A DNA stretch of 33,933 nt from assembly GCA_027437055.1 (NCBI GenBank), contig DAIAOV010000024.1:1-33933 (forward strand), given 5' to 3'. Below the pieces are notes generated by a model. That model searched no databases, was not told the origin of the DNA, and saw nothing but the letters and a program-made list of their open reading frames with translations. Shown piece after piece: positions 8,672 through 19,143 of the stretch. How positions within the stretch are numbered: position 1 is the stretch's first letter; each line of letters begins with the position of its first letter. This DNA comes from Legionella sp. Its GTDB lineage: Bacteria > Pseudomonadota > Gammaproteobacteria > Legionellales > Legionellaceae. A program made the position numbers and the translations under genes.

Positions 8672-8759
8672 ACTATTCATTACACCCTTTAATAACCTTA
8701 ATATTCGAAAGAAAGAATAATAATGATAAACTGACATTTTAATTTTTTCGGTGGATTAG

Positions 8760-10781
<2,022 letters not shown>

Positions 10782-10821
10782 AGTCAGTGGCTGCATAAAT
10801 TAGGCTATACCTATTACCTTA

Positions 10822-10908
10822 AATTCCTTAAGTTAATGCAATGGTGTCAACTTAAGAAATTAACCCTGTGTCACTTATTTGTAGCCTGATTGCTTGCAAC
10901 CAGGCTAC
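10822..10908 (+). repeat. Dispersed hairpin repeat, copy 2 (inverted), downstream of ligA
   Basis: Two hairpins lie in tandem. The first pairs AATTCCTTAAGTT (10822-10834) with AACTTAAGAAATT (10849-10861), with one mismatch. The second pairs GTAGCCTGATTGC (10881-10893) with GCAACCAGGCTAC (10896-10908), also with one mismatch. Bases 10838-10884 match copy 1 (2779-2825) in the opposite orientation with two differences. Further CTTAAGTTGAC motifs follow at about 10914. The first hairpin could terminate ligA. Confidence 0.75.
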
Positions 10909-11020
10909 ATGGGCTTAAGTTGACGCTATTGACTATTCTGGGGGTGATCTTGAGCTTTGGAGGAGTGCCAGATTTGGGTTCCGATTTGATACTTCCTGCA
11001 TTCAGCATGAACGATTACCA

Positions 11021-12595
11021 TTAGTGAGCTCCCGCTGCTGTATCTCCCGTTCCCCGTGTTCCGGCTTTTTTAGTAATCCAGACTAAAGGAATAAGTGAGA
11101 GAAAAATGATGGATGAGGCCCAAAAGACATCGTTTAACCCTAGCATATCAGCTTCAACATTCAAAATGGTATTAAAAAGTGCATAACTCTGTTGGGTCGT
11201 GATATGAAGAAGAGTCTTACTTGTATTCATGAACTCAACGAAATTCATATTAAAGGAGCTGGATTGTTCCGTTAATTGTGCATGATGCAATATAGAGCGA
11301 TTATTCCATACTGTTGTTGCAATTGAAGTGCCTATGGCTCCACTGAATATGCGAGCAAAATTAGATAGACCAGCAGCTGCTGGGATTCTCTCAGGAGGAA
11401 GTCCTGAAAGGATAATCGCTGAAAGTGGAATAAAAAATAAAGCTATAGGTATCCCTTGTATTAGAGTGGGTACTACCAAATGCCAGGTATCGACGTATGA
11501 TGTGTAAAGAGAACGCAAAAAGAATACTAGGCTCAGCAAAAGAAAAGCTATAGTCACTATGATTCGAGCATCAATTTTAGGCAAAAGTTTTCCAACAATT
11601 GGTGAAAAAATTACGGCAAAAATACCTAATGGAGCCATTACTAATCCCGCATTTACTGAAGGGTAGGCCTGATCGATTTGCAGCCATTGCGGTAGCAATA
11701 CTAAATTACCAAAAAATACTCCATAACCCACGGAAATTGCGATAGTACCGCCGGTAAAATTACGTCCAGCGAACAGCGTTAAATCAATAATTGGATGTTT
11801 TTCTGTTAGCTCCCAGACTAAAAAATAGCAAAACGCAATTGCTGAAGTGACCGCAAGGGAGATAATCACTGGCGAATTGAACCAGTCCAAATCTTTCCCT
11901 TTATCCAACATAATTTGTAAAGCGCCTACCCAGATAATCAATAATATAAGGCCAACAACATCAATAGGAAGCGATACTTTAGGACTTTCGCGATCTTTAT
12001 AGATGATCCAGGTAAAGACAGCAGCGAATATTCCTACTGGGACATTGATATAGAATATCCACGACCAACTGTAGCTGTCTGTAATCCATCCACCTAGAGT
12101 AGGGCCTGCAATGGGCCCAACTGTTGCTGTCATACCCCAAAAAGCTAGTGCCAATGCGCTTTTTTCTTTTGGGTAGGAACTTAATAAAATGGACTGAGAT
12201 AGAGGAATCAGTGGTCCAGCAACAATTCCTTGAAATACTCGTGCGCAAAGTAAGAAAGCAAAACTAGTTGCTAAACCGCATAGCCATGAGGCAAGGACAA
12301 AGAGTGTTATAGAAACCACAAATAAGCGAATTATGCCAAAACGTTGAGTTAGCCAACCGGTTAAAGGAATAGCAATAGCATTCGCTGCGGAAAAGACTGT
12401 AATAACCCAGGTTCCTTCGTCAGCGGAAACTCCGAGGTTACCAGCAATAGTAGGAAGTGCCACATTCGCAATTGAAGAATCAAGAACTATCATGAATGTT
12501 GCTAAAGCAACGACTATAGTCGCGATGACAAGTTGCGCTCCCTGTAAAGGAGGGGGCGGAGATGCTTTAGGCGTTTGATGTGATTGATCACTCAT
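11021..12595 (-). CDS. emrB: EmrB/QacA-type MFS drug-efflux pump (DHA2, 14 helices)
   Basis: A 524-residue drug:proton antiporter of the DHA2 branch of the major facilitator superfamily, working as the inner-membrane pump of an EmrAB-type system. Diagnostic features: VLDSSIANVALPTIAGNLGV in helix 1 (motif D1), the loop 2-3 motif GWLTQRFGIIRL (motif A), ARVFQGIVAGPLIPLSQ, and GPIAGPTLGGWI in helix 5 (antiporter motif C). Length and hydrophobicity fit 14 helices. A proline-rich cytoplasmic start (KASPPPPLQG) precedes helix 1. The ATG at 12595 overlaps the stop of the adaptor gene by four bases. It is the last gene of the three-gene operon. The substrate is not predictable. Confidence 0.92.
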   Translation of the reverse strand: MSDQSHQTPKASPPPPLQGAQLVIATIVVALATFMIVLDSSIANVALPTIAGNLGVSADEGTWVITVFSAANAIAIPLTGWLTQRFGIIRLFVVSITLFVLASWLCGLATSFAFLLCARVFQGIVAGPLIPLSQSILLSSYPKEKSALALAFWGMTATVGPIAGPTLGGWITDSYSWSWIFYINVPVGIFAAVFTWIIYKDRESPKVSLPIDVVGLILLIIWVGALQIMLDKGKDLDWFNSPVIISLAVTSAIAFCYFLVWELTEKHPIIDLTLFAGRNFTGGTIAISVGYGVFFGNLVLLPQWLQIDQAYPSVNAGLVMAPLGIFAVIFSPIVGKLLPKIDARIIVTIAFLLLSLVFFLRSLYTSYVDTWHLVVPTLIQGIPIALFFIPLSAIILSGLPPERIPAAAGLSNFARIFSGAIGTSIATTVWNNRSILHHAQLTEQSSSFNMNFVEFMNTSKTLLHITTQQSYALFNTILNVEADMLGLNDVFWASSIIFLSLIPLVWITKKAGTRGTGDTAAGAH

Positions 12596-13854
12596 TTTGC
12601 TGTCCCTTTTGCAGCACCTTTTTCTATCGTAGATTGAATACTGGAGTTGGTATTATCTTGATTTAGGTTAGATGTTTTTCCTACATTTTCTTTAATGATC
12701 TTTGCTATTTCAGCATTGGATTCTTTTTCTAAATTCTCATAAATTGCAGTTCTATATACTGGGGGATTGACCGCTTCGCTGATGAATTTGCCACTACGGT
12801 CATGGGTATTAACGGCTACATCCATTGATAACCCAATACGTAAAGGATGTTGTTCTAGTTCTTTGGGATCTAGTTGGATACGTACGGGGAGACGTTGTAC
12901 CACTTTAATCCAGTTTCCAGTAGCATTTTGAGCAGGTAACAATGCTAAGGCACTGCCCGTTCCTCCAGCAAATCCCATAATTTTTCCATGGTATTTTACT
13001 GATGAACCATACATATCCGCTGTTAATGTCACAGGTTGTCCAATACGCATATTGCGCAATTGTTTCTCTTTAAAATTAGCATCAACCCATACCTCATTAA
13101 GGGGTATAATCACCATTAACTGGGCACCAGTAGTAACACGTTGGCCAACCTCTGCAGTACGTTTGGATATTTCACCTGCAATTGGGGCACGGATAGTGGT
13201 TCTTTTATAGTCAATATAGGCTCTTCGTACCTTTTCTGCTGCCTCCATAACGCTAGGATGATGCTCAAGATCAGTATTATCAGTTAATGCTTTATTTGCT
13301 AAAAGAGCTGCTTGAGCTTCATTTAATGAAGCTGTAGCACTTTTAAATGCGTCTTGGGCGTGAGTTAACTCTTCCCTAGATACTGCGCCGTATCCTATAG
13401 CATTATTGCGGCGTTTTAAATCTTGTTTAGCTTGTTCTAAACTGGTTTCATTTACTATTACTCTTGCTGTCAAACCTTGGTTATTAAGGAAGTACTGGTG
13501 AGTAGTTCGCACTGTTTGGGCTAAATTAGCTTTTGCTTGTTCGAGCGCTACCCTTGCGTCAATAGGATCTAATTGAACTAATGTTTGTCCTTCTTTTACA
13601 AAACGAGTATCGTCTGTTTTAACAGCGATAATAATACCATCTACCTGTGAGACAATAGGAATGATATTACCACTAACGTAAGCATCATCAGTTTCTTCAT
13701 AAAAGCGGGCAATAAGCAACCAATAGAGAAAACAAAGCACACCGATAGTTAGGAAAGTAACAGTTAGGATAGTTAGATAGAATCGTCTTTTTTGATTTTG
13801 ACGCTCACTATCGGTGGGTAAGGTAAATTTCTTTTTTATTTCACTTTCGCTCAT
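12592..13854 (-). CDS. emrA: EmrA-type membrane-fusion adaptor of the efflux system
   Basis: A 420-residue periplasmic adaptor of the HlyD/EmrA family that links the EmrB-like pump to the outer-membrane channel. A short cytoplasmic start and one membrane helix (residues about 28-48) are followed by the hallmark TDDAYVSGNIIPIVSQVDG. Next come a lipoyl half-motif, an alpha-helical hairpin (about 105-205), the second lipoyl half (RTTIRAPIAGEISKR) and the beta-barrel (GAQLMVIIPLNEVWVDANFK). After the barrel is an extra tail of about 60 residues rich in N, T, S and K, longer than in E. coli EmrA. Its ATG overlaps the stop of the outer-membrane gene by one base (TAATG), and its stop overlaps the start of the pump gene by four. 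Confidence 0.93.
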   Translation of the reverse strand: MSESEIKKKFTLPTDSERQNQKRRFYLTILTVTFLTIGVLCFLYWLLIARFYEETDDAYVSGNIIPIVSQVDGIIIAVKTDDTRFVKEGQTLVQLDPIDARVALEQAKANLAQTVRTTHQYFLNNQGLTARVIVNETSLEQAKQDLKRRNNAIGYGAVSREELTHAQDAFKSATASLNEAQAALLANKALTDNTDLEHHPSVMEAAEKVRRAYIDYKRTTIRAPIAGEISKRTAEVGQRVTTGAQLMVIIPLNEVWVDANFKEKQLRNMRIGQPVTLTADMYGSSVKYHGKIMGFAGGTGSALALLPAQNATGNWIKVVQRLPVRIQLDPKELEQHPLRIGLSMDVAVNTHDRSGKFISEAVNPPVYRTAIYENLEKESNAEIAKIIKENVGKTSNLNQDNTNSSIQSTIEKGAAKGTAK

Positions 13855-15395
13855 TACTTATCCTTTTGGGCTTTATGATTAGGCGAATGGCAGCATGCAT
13901 CGAATCCGCCGCCAAGTGCTTTAATCAGTGCTATTTGTTGATTTCGCCTATTAGCAATCAATTGTAACAATGATTGTTGTGCATTGAGATAAAGTGTTTC
14001 AGCATCTAAAACGACAAGCTGTGAAGCCAGACCAGTGCGATATTGTAATCGTGCTAAGTTGTAAGCACGTTCTGAGGTATATAGTGCTTGTTTTTGAGTC
14101 ACTAATTGATTATCCGTAGAGTGAATTGACGTAATTTGAGAGGCTACATCTGATAGCGCATTATTTAGAGTCACATTATAGTTTGCCACGGCTTCTTCAT
14201 AGTTACCGTATTGTCCTCGCAACTGTGCTCTGAGACTACCACCATCAAAAATAGGCAATCTTAGTGCGGGTCCTATTTGGTATTCGGTGCTGGCTTGTTC
14301 AAAAAGACGACTAATACCAAGAGAAAGTAGACCGGCGATACCTAGAATATTAACATCTGGGTAGAACTTTGCTTTTACATTTTTTACACCCTGACATGCG
14401 GCTTCAACAGTCCAGCGTGCGTTAACTATATCAGGACGGCGACCTAATAGATTGAGTGGTAAATTAGGTGGTAACTGTGGCGTATAGGCAGATTTTAGCT
14501 GAGGACGACTAATTGATAACCCTCTGTCTGGCCCTGCCCCAAGCAATGTGCCTAATTGCTGACGAGTTAGTATTATTTGCCCTTCAACATCACGTAATTG
14601 TGTTTTTGCATTCGCAGTAGTATTACGTGATTGATAGTATTGTACTTTGGTATCTAACCCTGTTTTGAGTCGGACAGCTGATATTTTATCTAAGTCTTCT
14701 CTTTGGGTTACAGTCAGGCGTAGTACATGACGTAAATCATAATAATAAGCCAGCTGACTATAGGCAGAAGCAACAGCTGTAGCAATAGAGAGTCTTGCTT
14801 CTTGTTCTGCTGCTTGTGCAGCCCTTTCCTGAGAAATTGCTTGTCTATGACTGGCTAAATTCTTGCCCCAAAAATCTAGTTCATAACTGGCTGAGGATAG
14901 GAATTCGCCAAAATTATACCACATACCACCTCCTATTATAGGAGGGAACAGTGTTGCAGAAAGACGTCCACGAGCCACTTGTGTAGTAAAGTTTGCTGTG
15001 GGTAAAAACACCGAGGCTCTTTGGTCAGCTAAGGCTTTGGCTTGGATAATTCGTGCTTTGGCCACATCTATACTGGGATTATTTTGTAGTGCTTCATCAA
15101 TTAATAAGACAAGCTGAGGATCGCCGAATTGTTTTGCCCAACTAGTGGTCGGCCAATGACCTCGTTGATTAGGAATGCTTTTCTTAGTTTGGAACCGAGC
15201 AGGAGGGGCTATTTTTTTATTGCTTTTAATCCCCATATAATTAACGCAACCTACGAGGTTAACTACTGAAGCAAAAAAGAAACAAATAATAAATAAACAA
15301 TATTTGTATTTGTTTGAATAATGATTGTTTAAAGTTACACCCATCTTAAGTTCCAAAAAAATCCTATTGAGTTGCACTTGTTGATTATTTTTCAA
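13854..15395 (-). CDS. Outer-membrane efflux lipoprotein (NodT/OprM family)
   Basis: The TolC-like outer-membrane channel of the tripartite pump, first gene of the operon with the EmrA- and EmrB-like genes. It carries a lipoprotein signal with lipobox LVGC (C50 counted from the first start). Two OEP repeats follow, each rich in alanine and polar helix (for example NNPSIDVAKARIIQAKALAD and ARWTVEAACQGVKNVKAKFY), and family motifs LLGRRPDIVNA, FYPDVNI and LRLPIFDGG. The open frame starts at TTG 15395 with a strong AGGTGA five bases away. The ATG at 15344, with GGAA upstream, would give a more usual signal length of 32, and I cannot choose firmly. Having its own outer-membrane channel makes the operon self-sufficient, unlike E. 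coli emrAB, which borrows TolC. Confidence 0.9.
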   Translation of the reverse strand: MKNNQQVQLNRIFLELKMGVTLNNHYSNKYKYCLFIICFFFASVVNLVGCVNYMGIKSNKKIAPPARFQTKKSIPNQRGHWPTTSWAKQFGDPQLVLLIDEALQNNPSIDVAKARIIQAKALADQRASVFLPTANFTTQVARGRLSATLFPPIIGGGMWYNFGEFLSSASYELDFWGKNLASHRQAISQERAAQAAEQEARLSIATAVASAYSQLAYYYDLRHVLRLTVTQREDLDKISAVRLKTGLDTKVQYYQSRNTTANAKTQLRDVEGQIILTRQQLGTLLGAGPDRGLSISRPQLKSAYTPQLPPNLPLNLLGRRPDIVNARWTVEAACQGVKNVKAKFYPDVNILGIAGLLSLGISRLFEQASTEYQIGPALRLPIFDGGSLRAQLRGQYGNYEEAVANYNVTLNNALSDVASQITSIHSTDNQLVTQKQALYTSERAYNLARLQYRTGLASQLVVLDAETLYLNAQQSLLQLIANRRNQQIALIKALGGGFDACCHSPNHKAQKDK

Positions 15396-15483
15396 GAGCT
15401 CACCTTGAACCTAATCGTTCAGATAATACCCCAACCTCCATAAGATTAATTCCTTAACTTGGCTCGATTAACCGTCCAGATTT

Positions 15484-15528
15484 TTTGTCAGAGGCAGGGG
15501 TAGCTCTCGTTGCGCTCTGGATGACAAA
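15484..15528. repeat. Palindromic repeat-like hairpin
   Basis: TTTGTCA at 15484-15490 pairs with TGACAAA at 15522-15528. Read on the minus strand, the text TGTCATCCAGAGCGCAACGA resembles a repeat family common in bacterial intergenic DNA (GTCATCC...GAGCGCAGCGA). The stem is short, and the family assignment is by resemblance only. Confidence 0.45.
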
Positions 15529-15679
15529 GAGCTTAACTTTCTAAAATAGTTAACCTTACTTGATGTAGCTTAAATTATCTATAGATTTATGCGGTAATTA
15601 TTCAGGTTTTTTTAGAATGAAATAGTTCATGGCTTTATAAAAATAGATCAAATATTTTCAATAAGTTATATATAAATCG

Positions 15680-15816
15680 AGTAACTTCTCAATAAGTACG
15701 GGAAAACCAAGCGCACGCTCCGGACCGCGCGTGTCGGCAAGCGGATAAACCATGCCAACATCCGATTCCTAACGGTCGCGGCCCGGATTGTTCCCGAGGT
15801 TATTGATAAGTTACTA
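15680..15816. repeat. 137-bp palindromic element with GC-rich structured core (MITE-like or structured RNA)
   Basis: The outer arms are inverted: AGTAACTTCTCAATAA (15680-15695) against TTATTGATAAGTTACT (15801-15816), one mismatch in 16. After three unpaired bases the arms continue with CGGGAA (15699-15704) against TTCCCG (15791-15796). Inside, CCGGACCGCG (15720-15729) pairs with CGCGGCCCGG (15777-15786), 9 of 10. The loop contains CGGAT (15742-15746) / ATCCG (15760-15764), and GGCA (15736-15739) / TGCC (15753-15756), which would cross as a pseudoknot. The core is far richer in G and C than the flanks. It ends about 110 bases before the ABC binding-protein start. It has no coding capacity and matches no riboswitch class that I recognise. 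Confidence 0.65.
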
Positions 15817-15926
15817 AATCAACAAGGTATGCATCGTGGGGTTATTTCAACGTCTAACCAACTTACACCGATGTTTGTTTAAGGATATACTAGGTTTCAA
15901 TACAGTTAACGGAGCAGGGATAGCTG

Positions 15927-18113
15927 GTGATACGATTTGTTTTAGTAGGCATGTTGTTAGTAGTTTATATGCTAAAAGGTTGGACTCTAGCGTATGCAGA
16001 CGGCTGGGTAATGAATAATCCTTATCCAAAGAGTGAGTCTAAAGAAAATATTTATTACTCTTCTTTTACGCAACAACCAAAAACATTGGATCCAGCACGT
16101 TCTTATTCATCTAATGAATATCTTTTTATCAATCAGATTTATGAACCGCTCCTTGAATATGATTATTTCATTCGACCTTACCAATTAATCCCTTTAACCA
16201 CCACCCAGCTCCCGCAGATCAAGTATTTCGATGCTCAAGGAAATGTCATCTTAAATAAGGACTCGACAGAGCCTGCCTACACTGTTTACACGATACAAAT
16301 CAAAAAAGGAATTATGTATCAGCCTCATCCTGCATTAGCTAAAAATAAACAAGGTTCTTATTTATATCTTCACTTGCCGGAAGATTATTTGGATGAGCAC
16401 AATATTAACCGTTTGGCTGATTTTAAATATACTGGAACACGTGAGGTGGTGATTGACGATTATATTTACCAGATAAAACGCTTGGCTAATCCCGCGGTAA
16501 GCTCCCCAATTTACGGGTTAATGAGCGACTATATCCTTGGATTTAAAGAGTTTGCTGATACTTTACCCGCCCTACACTCAGATAGTTCACACTATATTGA
16601 TTTGCGCAACTACCCATTAAAGGGGATAAAAAAACTAGACGATTATAGCGTTGAGATCACATTAAAAGGTCAATATTCTCAATTTTCGTTTTGGCTGGCC
16701 ATGCCTTTTTTTGCACCGATACCTTGGGAGGCCGATTTATTTTATTCGCAAAGTGGAATGGATGATAAAAATTTAACTTTTGGTTGGTATCCCATTGGAA
16801 CTGGACCCTTTATGCTAACGGAAAATAATCCTAATCGACGAATGGTCTTGCAAAAAAATCCTAATTATAGGGAGGTTTATTTCCCGAGCAATGCTTCTGA
16901 AGAAGATAAAAAAGAGGGATATTTAAATAAGGTTGGCAAGCGTTTGCCCATTATCGATAAAGCAATTTATACCTTAGAAAAAGAATCTATTCCTCGGTGG
17001 AATAAATTTTTGCAAGGATATTATGATGTTTCAGGAATCAGCGCAGACAGTTTTGATCAGGCCATTCGTATCAATCAGTTGGGTGAGCCTATACTCAGCA
17101 AAGAAATGACCGATAAAAAAATATATCTGACACAAACGTTGCAGCCTTATATTTATTATATGGGCTTTAATATGCTTGATGGAGTTGTCGGAGGAACTGA
17201 TGAACGTGCGAGAAAGTTACGACAGGCTATTTCTATTGCAGTTAATTATGAAGAAAACATTGTCATTTTTTATAATGGCCGAGGACTTTCTGCACAAGGT
17301 CCGATCCCTCCGGGAATTTTTGGATATAAAGTGGGGGCGGAAGGAATAAATCCCTATGTTTATGAATGGAAAGATAATGCTATAAAAAGACGCTCATTAG
17401 AGGATGCTAAGAAATTAATGGTGGAGGCAGGGTATCCTGGTGGCATCGATCCTAAAACAGGTGACAGTTTGATTTTACACTATGACGTGACCACAACGGG
17501 TAGTCCTGAGGATAAGTCAATGCTGGATTGGATGCGTAAGCAATTTGCCAGTATTGGTATTGACCTTAATATCAGAGCAACCCTTTATAATCGTTTTCAG
17601 GAAAAGATGCGTACTGGCGATGTGCAAATTTTTAGCTGGGGCTGGACTGCCGATTATCCCGATCCTGAAAATTTCCTCTTTCAACTTTATGGTCGTAATG
17701 GCAAAGTAAAATTTGGCGGTGAGAATGCGGCCAACTATGACAATGCTGAGTTTGATCGCTTATTTAATTTGATGAAAAATCGTAGCAATGATGAGCAAAG
17801 ACAAGCTCTTATAGATAAAATGTTAGAGATTGTACGTCGTGATGCTCCCTGGGTGTGGGGAATGCATCCAGAGGAGTTTACTCTGTCGCAGAGTTGGGTA
17901 TCTAGGGTTAAATCGAATCCAATCTCCATGAATAGTTTAAAATATCTAGGAATCAATGTTCTTGAACGCAATAAATTACGTTTCGCTTGGAACCAACCCA
18001 TTTTATGGCCTATTGGCCTTTTATTGTTAATTATTCTGGTATTAACTATTCCTTTGATTTTTGCTTACTTAAAGAAAGAAAAACAACCGGCAGAGAGGTT
18101 TAAAATAAAATGA
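15927..18113 (+). CDS. Peptide/nickel-type ABC substrate-binding protein with C-terminal membrane anchor
   Basis: A 728-residue solute-binding protein of the OppA/DppA family (SBP_bac_5), the ligand receptor of the importer encoded downstream. The N-terminal signal sequence (residues 3-24) precedes a mature part starting YYSSFTQQPKTLDPARSYSS, the family signature. Further hallmarks are IGTGPFML, ARKLRQAISIAVNYEE, and the C-terminal lobe motif SWGWTADYPDPENFL. It is longer than usual (about 530-600) because of insertions around residues 100-190 and a C-terminal extension. Residues 692-715 form a strong membrane helix followed by a lysine-rich tail, so the protein should be tethered at both synthesis and maturity; this is unusual for the family. 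The start is GTG 15927 with AGGGA upstream. Its end overlaps the next gene by four bases. Confidence 0.88.
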   Translation: MIRFVLVGMLLVVYMLKGWTLAYADGWVMNNPYPKSESKENIYYSSFTQQPKTLDPARSYSSNEYLFINQIYEPLLEYDYFIRPYQLIPLTTTQLPQIKYFDAQGNVILNKDSTEPAYTVYTIQIKKGIMYQPHPALAKNKQGSYLYLHLPEDYLDEHNINRLADFKYTGTREVVIDDYIYQIKRLANPAVSSPIYGLMSDYILGFKEFADTLPALHSDSSHYIDLRNYPLKGIKKLDDYSVEITLKGQYSQFSFWLAMPFFAPIPWEADLFYSQSGMDDKNLTFGWYPIGTGPFMLTENNPNRRMVLQKNPNYREVYFPSNASEEDKKEGYLNKVGKRLPIIDKAIYTLEKESIPRWNKFLQGYYDVSGISADSFDQAIRINQLGEPILSKEMTDKKIYLTQTLQPYIYYMGFNMLDGVVGGTDERARKLRQAISIAVNYEENIVIFYNGRGLSAQGPIPPGIFGYKVGAEGINPYVYEWKDNAIKRRSLEDAKKLMVEAGYPGGIDPKTGDSLILHYDVTTTGSPEDKSMLDWMRKQFASIGIDLNIRATLYNRFQEKMRTGDVQIFSWGWTADYPDPENFLFQLYGRNGKVKFGGENAANYDNAEFDRLFNLMKNRSNDEQRQALIDKMLEIVRRDAPWVWGMHPEEFTLSQSWVSRVKSNPISMNSLKYLGINVLERNKLRFAWNQPILWPIGLLLLIILVLTIPLIFAYLKKEKQPAERFKIK

Positions 18114-19087
18114 TTAGGTATATGATACGCCGAACCCTTTATGCCATTCCTATTCTTTTTGGCATTAATCTACTGACTTTTGCTTTATTTTTTATGGTGA
18201 ATACGCTCGATGACATTGCTCGTATGCATTTAGGTAATAAACACGTAGAACAGCATGCGGTTGATGAATGGAAAGAAGTTCATGGGTATAATTTACCTTT
18301 GTTTTTTAATGAGAAGCAATCAGGTTTTAATCAAATTCGAGATACTTTATTTTTCCAAAAATCATTGAAGTTATTTACTTTTGAATTTGGTATTTCCGAT
18401 GAAGGCAGGGATATAAGTCAGGATATTACTTACAGAATGTGGCCTAGCCTTGCTATTGCGATACCCATTTTATTTTTGGATATACTCACTAATATTGTTT
18501 TTGCTATGTCCATGGTTTTTTTCCGTACTACTTATCTTGATTTAAGTGGTGTAATTATTTGTATTATCTTAATGTCCATATCCAGTTTATTTTATATCAT
18601 TGGTGGTCAATATTTGTTTGGTAAGCTGTTACGATTATTCCCCATCTCCGGTTACGATGGAGGACTTAATGCCCTGAAATTTATTACGCTTCCTGTGATT
18701 GTTGCTGTTCTCGGACAAATTGGCTCCGGATCCCGCTGGTATAGAACCTTATTTTTGGAAGAAATCCACAAAGACTATGTGAAAACAGCTAGGGCTAAAG
18801 GGTTATCAGAGCAACAAGTTCTTTTTAAACATGTGTTGAAAAATGCCATGTTACCCATCCTTACTGGCATAGTCGTTATTATTCCTTCTCTCTTTATGGG
18901 GAGTTTGATCTTGGAGTCCTTTTTTGGCGTACCTGGATTAGGTAGTTACATTATTGATGCCATTCAACAGCAAGATTTTGCTATAGTCCGAGCTATGGTT
19001 TTTTTAGGTTCTATACTGTACATCATAGGATTAGTGCTCACCGATTTTTCCTATATGATAGTTGATCCGCGGGTACGATTATCGTGA
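18110..19087 (+). CDS. ABC importer permease, OppB/DppB type
   Basis: A 325-residue inner-membrane permease of the peptide/nickel ABC importer class. It begins IRYMIRRTLYAIPILFGINL, the standard first helix of OppB-type permeases. A periplasmic loop of about 75 residues follows, then five more helices. The ATPase-contact EAA loop is at RTLFLEEIHKDYVKTARAKG, with the conserved A-R-A-K-G core, and the C-terminal part contains ESFFGVPGLGSYIIDAI, a family signature. The ATG overlaps the binding-protein stop (ATGA), so the two are translated together. Fifty-six bases separate it from the OppC-type partner. Confidence 0.93.
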   Translation: MIRYMIRRTLYAIPILFGINLLTFALFFMVNTLDDIARMHLGNKHVEQHAVDEWKEVHGYNLPLFFNEKQSGFNQIRDTLFFQKSLKLFTFEFGISDEGRDISQDITYRMWPSLAIAIPILFLDILTNIVFAMSMVFFRTTYLDLSGVIICIILMSISSLFYIIGGQYLFGKLLRLFPISGYDGGLNALKFITLPVIVAVLGQIGSGSRWYRTLFLEEIHKDYVKTARAKGLSEQQVLFKHVLKNAMLPILTGIVVIIPSLFMGSLILESFFGVPGLGSYIIDAIQQQDFAIVRAMVFLGSILYIIGLVLTDFSYMIVDPRVRLS

Positions 19088-19143
19088 GTTAGGTGGCAAC
19101 CTTTAAACAAGTTCTAAGTACAAAAGGATTTAAGAGAAAATAA

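Larger units (their letters stand above)
15396..15926. other. Intergenic region between divergent efflux operon and ABC importer
   Basis: This 531-base gap separates the divergent efflux and ABC-importer operons, so it must hold both promoters. It carries a motif at 15446-15461 related to the dispersed repeat (TAATTCCTTAACTTGG), a hairpin repeat at 15484-15528 and the GC-rich palindrome at 15680-15816. A TATTAT box on the minus strand near 15426-15431 could serve the efflux operon, but its -35 is poor. No protein-coding gene is convincing; the opposing 60-codon ORFs at 15836-16029 are overlaps of the ABC gene region. Confidence 0.55.

Noticed and set aside
15836-16029. Two overlapping 60-codon ORFs on opposite strands near the start of the ABC binding-protein gene
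   Set aside because: They overlap the signal-peptide region of a clear gene and have no independent support.
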